DNA from: Micavibrio sp. UBA2020
Lineage (GTDB): Bacteria; Pseudomonadota; Alphaproteobacteria; Micavibrionales; UBA2020
NCBI GenBank assembly: GCA_002334985.1
Contig: DDBY01000034.1
Location: 1-10,102, forward strand
Direction of reading: 5' to 3'
Length of the DNA: 10,102 bases
The number at the start of each line of letters is the position of its first letter. Position 1 is the stretch's first letter. Of the stretch, positions 1-5,573 are shown piece by piece. The position numbers and the translations under genes are program-made. Under the pieces are notes generated by a model. That model saw only the letters and a list, made by a program, of their open reading frames with translations, was not told the origin of the DNA and made no database searches.

Positions 1-456
1 GGTCAGATTGACACCGCGGTTCGCAAGGAAGGCATAGCTCGGCATAATCGATTCCGGCACGACATCGCGCGGGTTTTTCAAGTGCGCCGCATGCCATTCG
101 TCGGAAAACTTTCCGCCCACGCGCGCCAAATCCGGCCCCGTGCGTTTGGAGCCCCAGAGGAACGGGTGGTCATACATGCTTTCCGCCGCCAGCGAATAAT
201 GGCCGTAGCGTTCCACCTCGTCGCGCAGCGGGCGGATTTGCTGGCTGTGGCAGGAATTGCAGTTTTCGCGGATGTAGATGTTTTGCCCCATCAGCTCGAG
301 CGGGGTATAGGGGCGCATCCCCTCCACCTTCTCGATGGTGACGTCCATACGAAACAGCGGCACGATTTCGACGATACCGCCAATAGACACGGCGATGACC
401 GAGAAAATCAGCAGAAGAACCGAGTTCTTCTCGAGCTTTTTATGTTTCTCAAGCAT
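1..456 (-). CDS. ccoO: Cytochrome c oxidase cbb3-type subunit II (CcoO), partial at the left edge
   Basis: CcoO is the membrane-anchored mono-haem cytochrome c subunit of the cbb3 terminal oxidase; it passes electrons from CcoP or soluble cytochrome c to CcoN. The first 152 residues are present and the frame is open at base 1, so the C-terminus is missing. Visible are a charged N-terminus, one membrane helix at about residues 13-34 that anchors the periplasmic domain, the haem c motif CNSCH at residues 66-70, and the family stretch [15 protein letters not shown]. Met138 in [10 protein letters not shown] matches the usual axial haem ligand. The ATG at 456 lies inside the end of ccoN (ATGCTTGA, 8-bp overlap), which suggests translational coupling. 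ccoQ and ccoP would be expected beyond the left edge. Confidence 0.96.
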   Translation of the reverse strand, partial: MLEKHKKLEKNSVLLLIFSVIAVSIGGIVEIVPLFRMDVTIEKVEGMRPYTPLELMGQNIYIRENCNSCHSQQIRPLRDEVERYGHYSLAAESMYDHPFLWGSKRTGPDLARVGGKFSDEWHAAHLKNPRDVVPESIMPSYAFLANRGVNLT

Positions 457-1879
457 GTGCAGCTTCCCCCTGCGGCAAGGCAGCCTGCGCAGGCGCGCCT
501 TCCTTGACGGTTTTGACAAGATTATAGACCATCACCAGCGCACCGCCGAGGTACAGCACCCCGCCCAGCGCACGCACGATGTAATAGATATGCAAATTGG
601 CGACAGTTTCGACGAAGGAGTATTGCAAGAAACCCATTTCATCATAGGTGCGCCAGTCAAGCCCCTGCAAAATGCCCGCAAACCACATCGACACCATGTA
701 AAGCACGATACCGATGGACGCGACCCACAGGTGCACGCTGACGAGTTTTTGCGAATACAGTTCTTTTTTGTTCCACAGCACCGGCACCAGATAATAAACC
801 GCGCCGAAGGTGATGAACCCGACCCAGCCGAGCGCACCTGAATGCACATGGCCAATCGTCCAGTCGGTATAATGGCTGAGCGCGTTCACGGCCTTGATGG
901 ACATCAAAGGGCCTTCGAAAGTGCTCATGCCGTAAAAGGCCAGCGCGACAACCATGAACTGCAGCACGGGGTCTTCGCGCAGTTTGTGCCACGCGCCCGA
1001 GAGCGTCATCATGCCGTTAATCATACCGCCCCAGCTGGGCATCCACAGCATGACGGAAAACGTCATGCCAAGCGTCTGCGCCCAATCGGGCAGCGCGGTG
1101 TAATGCAAATGGTGCGGCCCCGCCCAGATGTAGATGAAAATCAGCGACCAGAAATGCAGAATGGACAGGCGGTAGGAATAAACCGGACGCCCCGCCTGTT
1201 TCGGCACGAAATAATACATCATGCCAAGGAAACCCGCGGTCAGGAAAAAGCCGACGGCGTTGTGGCCGTACCACCACTGTATCATCGCGCTTTGCACGCC
1301 GGCATAGGCGGAATAGCTTTTCACATCCAGCCCGACCGGCAGGGATACGTTGTTGACCAGATGCAAAATCGCCACCGTCACGATGAACGACAGGTAAAAC
1401 CAGTTGGCAACATAGATATGCGGCTCTTTACGTTTTGTAATCGTCATCAGGAAGTTGATGAAATAGGCTACCCAGACAACCGTCAGCCACAAATCGGCGT
1501 ACCATTCCGGCTCCGCATATTCTTTACCCTGCGTGACACCCGCCAGATAGCCGAGCCCCGCGATAAGAATGAAAATCTGATAGCCCCAGAAAGTGAAGGT
1601 CGAAAGGCCATCGCTCCACAGCCGCGCCTGACAGGTGCGCTGCACCACAAAATAGCTGGTGCCCAAAAGCGCGTTGCCGCCAAAAGCGAAAATCACCGCC
1701 GAGGTATGCAGGGGGCGCAGGCGGCCGAAACTCAAAAACGGCTCGAAATTCAACTGTGGCCAGGCCAGCTGCATTGCGATGAGCAAACCGACGGTAAATC
1801 CGGCAATCCCCCAGAACATCGTCGCAATCGTGAACATACGAACGATGTCGTTGTTATAAATCGGTTTTTGCGTATCCAT
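449..1879 (-). CDS. ccoN: Cytochrome c oxidase cbb3-type subunit I (CcoN), catalytic haem-copper subunit
   Basis: CcoN reduces O2 to water at a haem b3-CuB centre and pumps protons; the cbb3 class is the high-affinity oxidase used at low oxygen. The 476-residue protein is a polytopic membrane protein (about 12 helices) of normal family length. The expected metal ligands are all present: His58 and His346 fit low-spin haem b, His344 fits haem b3, and His206, His256 and His257 fit CuB. Tyr250 sits at the position of the His-Tyr cross-link and Glu322 in the FEGP motif. It is the first gene of the operon and overlaps ccoO by 8 bp. A Shine-Dalgarno GGGAG lies at 1891-1895, an unusually long 11 nt from the ATG, with a small hairpin between them. 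A FixK/FNR-type box lies 100 bp upstream, which fits microaerobic induction. Confidence 0.98.
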   Translation of the reverse strand: MDTQKPIYNNDIVRMFTIATMFWGIAGFTVGLLIAMQLAWPQLNFEPFLSFGRLRPLHTSAVIFAFGGNALLGTSYFVVQRTCQARLWSDGLSTFTFWGYQIFILIAGLGYLAGVTQGKEYAEPEWYADLWLTVVWVAYFINFLMTITKRKEPHIYVANWFYLSFIVTVAILHLVNNVSLPVGLDVKSYSAYAGVQSAMIQWWYGHNAVGFFLTAGFLGMMYYFVPKQAGRPVYSYRLSILHFWSLIFIYIWAGPHHLHYTALPDWAQTLGMTFSVMLWMPSWGGMINGMMTLSGAWHKLREDPVLQFMVVALAFYGMSTFEGPLMSIKAVNALSHYTDWTIGHVHSGALGWVGFITFGAVYYLVPVLWNKKELYSQKLVSVHLWVASIGIVLYMVSMWFAGILQGLDWRTYDEMGFLQYSFVETVANLHIYYIVRALGGVLYLGGALVMVYNLVKTVKEGAPAQAALPQGEAAHA

Positions 1880-1951
1880 AGAGCTTTTTGCTCCCTTTTT
1901 TTACTGCGGATGATGCCAGACTCGGAAAACCTGAAGGCAGCGAGCCCCCTT

Positions 1952-1993
1952 TTGGTAACAAATCAGTACTGCGGGTTAATTGACTTTTGTCAA
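1952..1993 (-). promoter_or_regulatory. FixK/FNR-type box and putative promoter of ccoNO
   Basis: Positions 1980-1993 form a perfect inverted repeat TTGAC-N4-GTCAA, matching the FixK/FNR/Anr consensus TTGAY-N4-RTCAA. If it is a class II site (centre at -41.5), transcription would start near 1945 and the -10 would be TACCAA (1957-1952), a weak 3/6 match, as can occur at activator-dependent promoters. FixK or Anr control of ccoNOQP is well established in other proteobacteria; the start site here is inferred. The spacer 1880-2027 contains nothing else I can support. Confidence 0.8.
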
Positions 1994-2027
1994 CAAAGAA
2001 CTCCCCGCCGCGTTTTCAGGGGAAATA

Positions 2028-2417
2028 TTATGTTTGCGGATTTGGCGGCAGGTTCCGCGCGGCCTCTCCGCCCGCGGCGCCCTCACCATAATGCAGCACA
2101 CGCACGGGAAACAATGCCATCAACCCGCGCCGCCCCAAAAGTTGCCCTGCTTCCTGCGCAAAGCTTTCGAGCTTATGGGTCTCATCAATTATTTCGATAA
2201 TCACAGGCATGTCGTCCGATACGCGCCCCGAAAAATGGCTGCTGCCCGCTTTCAATTCGGCATGGCCAAAACCAACGTCGGTTTTAAAAACCGTCGCCCC
2301 CGCCATGCCGCGCTGACGCGCACGGTAGAGAATATCTTCGTACACCGGCATCCCGCGGCCATAATGGCTTTCGCCGATATAAATGCGCAGCGCGGCGGTT
2401 TCTGTTTTATCTCGCAT
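2028..2417 (-). CDS. DUF190 family protein (PII-like fold)
   Basis: This 129-residue cytosolic protein matches the DUF190/UPF0166 pattern: LRIYIGES near residue 10, then PVYEDILYRARQRGMAGATV (residues 24-43), a VGFGHA turn (48-53), a DMPVIIEIID strand (69-78) and a closing VRVLHY (105-110). Members adopt a ferredoxin-like fold related to PII signal proteins, and their function is poorly defined. They often sit beside the fluoride channel CrcB, but none is here. The last 19 residues are a Gly/Ala/Pro-rich tail. I chose the ATG at 2417 because AGAGGG lies 8 nt upstream; the in-frame GTG at 2426 would abut that Shine-Dalgarno and is unlikely. A FixK/FNR-type box precedes the gene and another separates it from ccoN, so it is probably its own oxygen-responsive unit. 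Confidence 0.85.
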   Translation of the reverse strand: MRDKTETAALRIYIGESHYGRGMPVYEDILYRARQRGMAGATVFKTDVGFGHAELKAGSSHFSGRVSDDMPVIIEIIDETHKLESFAQEAGQLLGRRGLMALFPVRVLHYGEGAAGGEAARNLPPNPQT

Positions 2418-2483
2418 GTGCCTCACCCTCTTCTACCGGATGAGACCTTGTCCGGCCTGTTTTTCTTTTTCGGCCTCAATAAA

Positions 2484-2525
2484 AGCATACTATTGTATGC
2501 AGACCGCCCGATTGACCGAAATCAA
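2484..2525 (-). promoter_or_regulatory. FixK/FNR-type box and putative promoter of the DUF190 gene
   Basis: Positions 2512-2525 read TTGAC-N4-ATCAA on the plus strand (TTGAT-N4-GTCAA on minus), a full match to the FixK/FNR consensus. A class II start would fall near 2477, and the hexamer at the matching -10 place is TATGCT (2489-2484), 4/6 to consensus. It overlaps the palindrome GCATAC-TATT-GTATGC at 2485-2500, which could be a second operator. An alternative -10, TACAAT (2497-2492), has no good -35. Confidence 0.65.
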
Positions 2526-2555
2526 AAGGCTTCCCGTTTTTTTGCGGGAAGCCTT
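2517..2555 (-). terminator. Rho-independent terminator after the ydcH-like gene
   Basis: A perfect 11-bp stem (2526-2536 with 2545-2555) closes an 8-nt loop. It is followed on the minus strand by the T-rich run TTGATTTC, starting 24 nt after the ydcH-like stop codon. The T-rich tail overlaps the FNR-type box of the next gene. Confidence 0.8.
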
Positions 2556-2578
2556 GAGAAAAAGAAAATTAAAGCAAT

Positions 2579-2842
2579 CTAGACGGCGGCTTTATGCTGC
2601 GCGGCCTGATGCAGGCGCAGCATGGCAAACAAATCGTATTTCAGTGACAAACGTTGTTTTTTCAGCTCCTGTGCATGCGCATCATCCATAGCGCCCGCGC
2701 CGTCCTGCGCGCGGTGCAGCTCTTTGCATACAGCTTCATATTCTTCGGCCAGACGGCGGAAATGCGCGTCGGTCATTTTCATGGCATGAATATCGTCTTT
2801 AAATTCGGGGAATTCCTGTGCCAAATCATGATGTGCGCTCAT
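2579..2842 (-). CDS. YdcH/DUF465 family small protein
   Basis: This is an 87-residue soluble, charged, mostly helical protein. The family signature is clear: EFPEFKDDIHAMKMTDAHFRRLAEEY in the first half (seen in two parts: a short acidic lead and the DAHFRRL helix) and ELKKQRLSLKYDLFAMLR near the end, consistent with an antiparallel helical hairpin. The family is common in proteobacteria and its function is not established. The start at 2842 is fixed by AAGGAG 7 nt upstream. An in-frame ATG at 2878 would add 12 residues across that ribosome binding site and has none of its own. The gene is monocistronic: a terminator lies on either side, and an FNR-like box is 63 bp upstream. Confidence 0.85.
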   Translation of the reverse strand: MSAHHDLAQEFPEFKDDIHAMKMTDAHFRRLAEEYEAVCKELHRAQDGAGAMDDAHAQELKKQRLSLKYDLFAMLRLHQAAQHKAAV

Positions 2843-2876
2843 ACCGTTTCTCCTTGCGAAGGCTTTTGATACTTTC

Positions 2877-2918
2877 ATTAGGCCACAACAAGAAAACGGC
2901 GGACATGACCAAAGTCAA
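2877..2918 (-). promoter_or_regulatory. FNR/FixK-like box and putative promoter of the ydcH-like gene
   Basis: Positions 2905-2918 read TTGAC-N4-GTCAT on the minus strand, one mismatch from a full FixK/FNR inverted repeat. A class II start would be at about 2870, with CCTAAT (4/6) exactly in the -10 place (2882-2877) and a 27-nt leader containing the AAGGAG. The box lies in the loop of the helicase terminator, so its symmetry may instead serve the hairpin; confidence is therefore moderate. Confidence 0.45.
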
Positions 2919-2932
2919 ATCCGCCGTTTTTT
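2889..2932. terminator. Terminator after the DEAD-box helicase gene, possibly bidirectional
   Basis: An 11-bp perfect stem (2893-2903 with 2920-2930) encloses a 16-nt loop that can form a further 4-bp stem. On the minus strand it begins 17 nt past the helicase stop and ends in TTTTCTTGTTG. On the plus strand it ends in six T. Confidence 0.85.
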
Positions 2933-2949
2933 AAGTCCAAAGACGATTA

Positions 2950-4743
2950 TCAATCGCGATAGGCGCGCTTTTTGCCTTGTGCGCTGCCGCGGTTTGCAGG
3001 GCGCGGCTTGCTGCCGCCATCGCCGCCGCTGCGGCGCGGGGCGGGCTTGCCCTTCGGACGCGGACGCTCGCCGTCGGCAAAGCGGTTTTCTTTGCCGGCG
3101 TAGCTGCGCTCTTTGCTGCCGAAGCTGCGCTCTTTATTACCGAAGCTGCGCTCTTTTCTATCTCCGCTGCGCTCTTTTCTATCTCCGCTGCGCTCCGTGC
3201 CGCCGAAGCTGCCTTCGCTGCGCGGTTTATCGCGGCTTTCCCATTTTCTATCCCCGAACTTGCCGCCGGATTTTTTTCCGCCCGGCTTGAAGCCGCCACG
3301 CTCGCCGCGCGGCTGGTATTCACCACGCTCGCCGCCGCGGTCATTGCGGCCTTCATAGCCGCGGCGTTCCCCGCGGCCCTCGTAACCACCACGGTCGTCA
3401 CGGTCACGGCCATAACGCGCAGGACGGGAATCGCGGTCTTCGCGGTCAAAACGTGCGGGACGCGAATCTCTGTCGCCACGCGCGGGACGTGCGTCACGGT
3501 CATAACGCTCTCTGCGTTCGCCGTCTTCGCGGCGGGGCGATGCGCCTTTGCGGGCGAAGGCCTTTTTGGTGCCGGTTTTAAAACCGCCGGGTTTGCGGCT
3601 GCCGGATTTTTTATTCGTCAGCTTGTCGTCCGCGCGCTCCGAATTCTTGACCGACTTCTCGGACGGGTTCATCAGGTGGTAAATTTCTTTCCACTTCGCG
3701 CCGTCTTCGGGCGTGACGAAAATAACCGCTTCGCCCGTTTTACCCGCACGCGCCGTGCGGCCGATACGGTGAATGTAATCTTCTGCAACCTGCGGCAGGT
3801 CATAGTTGATAACGTGTTCGATGTGCGGAATATCAAGCCCGCGCGCGGCCACGTCGGTGGCGACCAGAATGCGGTATTCCTTGTCGCGGAAATCGGCAAT
3901 CACGCGGTCGCGCTTGCTTTGTTTCAAATCGCCATGGATGGCTTCGGCTTTGTGGCCGTCGCGCTGCAGCTTGGTCGCCATGCGGTCGGCGCCGTGCTTG
4001 GTCTTGACGAAAACGATGACAGAACCGTCGCGGCGCGACAGGTGTTCGGACAGCGCCTTGTATTTTTCAGGCTGGTTCAGCTTGACCATTTCCTGTTTGA
4101 TGTTTTCAATCGGGCTGTGCACATCACCCACCGCAATGCGCTCCGGCATGTGCAGATATTTTTTGGCGATTTCGATGATATAGGGCGGCAGCGTCGCGGA
4201 GAACAGCAGCGTCTGGCGCTCTTTCGGCATGTGGCGCAGGATGCGGTCAATCTGCACGCCGAAGCCCATATCGAGCATACGGTCGGTTTCATCGAGAACA
4301 AGGAAGCCGCAGTCGCGCAAGTTGACGCTGCGACGTTCCAGATGGTCGTTGATACGGCCAGGCGTGCCGACGATAAGACGCGGGCGGCCTTTGAGCTGGT
4401 TGAGCTGGCGGTACATGGAATCGCCGCCAATCAGCAGCGCGGATTTGATGCCGCTGCCGTGGCCGAGCATTTCGAGCAGCGCCTTTTGCACCTGCGACGC
4501 CAGTTCGCGCGTCGGGGTCATGACCAGTGCGGTCGTTTTGTCGGTGGTGAGCAGGCGTTCAATCAGCGGAATGCCGAAAGCGCCCGTTTTGCCCGTGCCC
4601 GTCTGGGCGGAGCCGAGAATGTCGCGGCCCTTGAGCGCGACAGGAATCGCCTTTGCCTGAATAGGCGTCGGCGTCGAAAATTTCATACGGGCGAGAGAGT
4701 CGGCGAGCTGCTGCGGCAGACCCAGAGAAGAGAAGTCTTTCAT
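2950..4743 (-). CDS. DEAD-box ATP-dependent RNA helicase (RhlE-like) with a long basic RGG/RD tail
   Basis: This enzyme uses ATP to unwind RNA duplexes, typically in ribosome assembly, RNA decay and cold adaptation. The 597 residues carry the complete core: Q motif with PTPIQ (25-29), motif I AQTGTGKT (46-53), PTRELA (77-82), GG (106-107), TPGR (127-130), motif II DETD (151-154), SAT (182-184), motif IV (242-249), ATDVAARGLD (295-304) and HRIGRTARAG (325-334). Motif II reads DETD rather than DEAD; the catalytic Asp-Glu and final Asp are kept. From about residue 360 the protein is a low-complexity tail rich in Arg, Asp, Gly, Lys and Ser, with SRPAR and heptad KERS repeats. It is probably disordered and RNA-binding. 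The start at 4743 has AGGA about 11 nt upstream. A csp gene lies directly upstream on the same strand. Confidence 0.96.
   Translation of the reverse strand: MKDFSSLGLPQQLADSLARMKFSTPTPIQAKAIPVALKGRDILGSAQTGTGKTGAFGIPLIERLLTTDKTTALVMTPTRELASQVQKALLEMLGHGSGIKSALLIGGDSMYRQLNQLKGRPRLIVGTPGRINDHLERRSVNLRDCGFLVLDETDRMLDMGFGVQIDRILRHMPKERQTLLFSATLPPYIIEIAKKYLHMPERIAVGDVHSPIENIKQEMVKLNQPEKYKALSEHLSRRDGSVIVFVKTKHGADRMATKLQRDGHKAEAIHGDLKQSKRDRVIADFRDKEYRILVATDVAARGLDIPHIEHVINYDLPQVAEDYIHRIGRTARAGKTGEAVIFVTPEDGAKWKEIYHLMNPSEKSVKNSERADDKLTNKKSGSRKPGGFKTGTKKAFARKGASPRREDGERRERYDRDARPARGDRDSRPARFDREDRDSRPARYGRDRDDRGGYEGRGERRGYEGRNDRGGERGEYQPRGERGGFKPGGKKSGGKFGDRKWESRDKPRSEGSFGGTERSGDRKERSGDRKERSFGNKERSFGSKERSYAGKENRFADGERPRPKGKPAPRRSGGDGGSKPRPANRGSAQGKKRAYRD
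3103..3207 (-). repeat. 21-bp tandem repeat inside the helicase tail
   Basis: The string GCTGCGCTC recurs at 3103, 3124, 3145, 3166 and 3187, exactly 21 bp apart; the units at 3145 and 3166 are identical over all 21 bases. Each unit encodes seven residues of the form KERS plus three variable residues (residues 523-550). In-frame 21-bp units can expand or contract without breaking the gene. Confidence 0.9.
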
Positions 4744-4861
4744 TGTTAGGTTTTCCTGATGGCGGCTATGCCGCTTTGATGCGCGGCAAATAAATCCGCC
4801 GCTTTTTTCTGGGGCGCAAATGGCACCCCTTCATTGCGGCTTGGCACCGCTTCTTTTTATA
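4744..4861 (-). promoter_or_regulatory. Structured leader of the helicase gene with a possible -10
   Basis: Three hairpins precede the gene on the minus strand: 4811-4829 (7-bp stem with one G-T pair, 5-nt loop), 4783-4802 (GCGGC/GCCGC, 10-nt loop) and 4762-4774 (GCGGC-TAT-GCCGC). TATAAA at 4861-4856 is a good -10, but no recognisable -35 lies 16-18 bp upstream, so the promoter is tentative. Folded leaders are common in cold-induced helicase mRNAs; the role here is inferred. Confidence 0.4.
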
Positions 4862-4878
4862 CGGCTTTAAAAACCGTG

Positions 4879-4926
4879 TGCGGTCATAACGCCGCTACCG
4901 TTTGCGGCCATAACGCCGCTGCCTTT
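4879..4926. repeat. Two adjacent 24-bp direct repeats
   Basis: Units 4879-4902 and 4903-4926 match at 21 of 24 positions. Each contains a small inverted repeat around CATAAC (GCGGY...GCCGC). They lie between the csp terminator and the helicase leader, upstream of the putative -10. Confidence 0.75.
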
Positions 4927-4956
4927 TCCGGCATCATCAGGGAAACCCGCGTGCTG

Positions 4957-4996
4957 GAAAAACAAACCCCCGCCCGCCCAGCGGGCTGGCAGGGGT
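4957..4996 (-). terminator. Rho-independent terminator after csp
   Basis: On the minus strand, a 9-bp GC-rich stem (4988-4996 with 4966-4974, one G-T pair) with an inner 4-bp stem is followed by TTTGTTTTT. It begins 40 nt after the csp stop, so csp and the helicase are probably separate transcripts. Confidence 0.85.
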
Positions 4997-5036
4997 CTGT
5001 ATGTATCCGTGCCTGAGTGGCGCGGACGCGCGTTAT

Positions 5037-5249
5037 TTACGCAGCGTCAGCAACTTTCAGGTTAGCGGCGGCGGTTTTGCCGCGCTCGGTCGCGAGGTCA
5101 TAAGAAACGCGCTGACCTTCGTTCAGCGTGTCCAGGCCTGCGCTTTTAACTGCGGTGATGTGAACGAACACATCGCTGCCGCCTTGCTCGGGCTGGATGA
5201 AGCCAAAACCTTTGGTCGGGTTGAACCATTTTACGATACCGGTTGCCAT
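5037..5249 (-). CDS. cspA: Cold-shock domain protein (CspA family)
   Basis: This is a single cold-shock domain of 70 residues, the usual length: a five-strand OB fold that binds single-stranded RNA and DNA and acts as an RNA chaperone. RNP1 is KGFGFI (residues 13-18) and RNP2 VFVHI (27-31); the opening ATGIVKWFNPTKGFGFI and the ERGKTAAANL end are typical of alphaproteobacterial members. The start at 5249 has AAGGA about 9 nt upstream. An in-frame ATG at 5360 would extend the protein through the structured leader with no family resemblance, and was discarded. The gene is monocistronic with its own terminator. The symbol is by family; which paralogue this is, and whether it is cold-induced, cannot be told from sequence alone. 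Confidence 0.95.
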   Translation of the reverse strand: MATGIVKWFNPTKGFGFIQPEQGGSDVFVHITAVKSAGLDTLNEGQRVSYDLATERGKTAAANLKVADAA

Positions 5250-5499
5250 GTAGAAATTTCCTTTGTTGCAGACCGTTGAACAAGCCCCATCACCGTGATG
5301 AGACTTTAGAGAGTTTTGTATTCGTCCGGAAATCGCTCGAAGGTGACTTCGAAAAACCACCGGACGTCTCGAAACTCTTTCAACGCTGCGACGCTTGTTC
5401 CCTTCGGAAATTCATCGCTTCAAGCCGCTTGGGGCGACATGGCCTTCCGCATAGTGCCGGCAGGCTCGCACAGGCAGAGTACGCACGAAACTCATGCAC
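5250..5499 (-). promoter_or_regulatory. Long structured 5' leader of csp
   Basis: About 240 nt separate the putative start site from csp. On the minus strand, 5378-5310 fold into one nested hairpin: a 7-bp outer stem (5372-5378 with 5310-5316), a 5/6-nt internal loop, a 7-bp stem (5360-5366 with 5323-5329), a symmetric 7/7 internal loop and a perfect 6-bp stem with a TCAC tetraloop (5337-5352). A second small hairpin, CATCA-CCG-TGATG, occupies 5288-5300, about 40 nt before the ATG. Long folded leaders control cspA mRNA in E. coli; a similar role here is inferred. Confidence 0.65.
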
Positions 5500-5528
5500 T
5501 TTAGACCATACCCCGCGCAGAAAAACAA
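5500..5528 (-). promoter_or_regulatory. Putative sigma70-type promoter of csp
   Basis: TTGTTT (5528-5523) and TCTAAA (5505-5500) are separated by 17 bp on the minus strand: 3/6 and 4/6 matches with ideal spacing. The pair is overlapped by the inverted repeat ATACCCC/GGGGTAT (5508-5514 with 5529-5535). The start site would be near 5493. The remaining 5536-5573 is AT-rich with no clear feature and no terminator for the gene upstream. Confidence 0.4.
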
Positions 5529-5573
5529 GGGGTATTATGTCTATTTATATCAAAATTTGCCTGTTTTTAGAGC

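Noticed and set aside
2003..2022. CCCC/GGGG inverted repeat after the DUF190 gene as a terminator
   Set aside because: The stem is only 4 bp with a 12-nt loop and no proper T-tract.
842..2200. 452-residue open frame on the plus strand across ccoN
   Set aside because: It is antisense to a clearly real gene, has no family resemblance, and follows from GC-rich codon bias.
3103..3207. Regular 21-bp repeats considered as a CRISPR-like array
   Set aside because: The units are contiguous without unique spacers and encode protein heptads in the helicase frame.
2931..3503. 190-residue Ala/Ser-rich frame on the minus strand
   Set aside because: It is an alternative frame of the repetitive helicase tail, with low-complexity output only.
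2977..4749. 590-residue open frame on the plus strand across the helicase
   Set aside because: It mirrors the helicase codons (Ala/Arg/Val/Phe-rich, no domain) and has no ribosome binding site.
4834..5016. 60-residue frame on the plus strand between csp and the helicase
   Set aside because: It arises from the 24-bp repeats and crosses the csp terminator; no start signal or family resemblance.
5536..5573. AT-rich stretch after the minus-strand GH13 gene as a terminator
   Set aside because: No stem precedes the T-rich bases; termination may occur elsewhere or depend on Rho.
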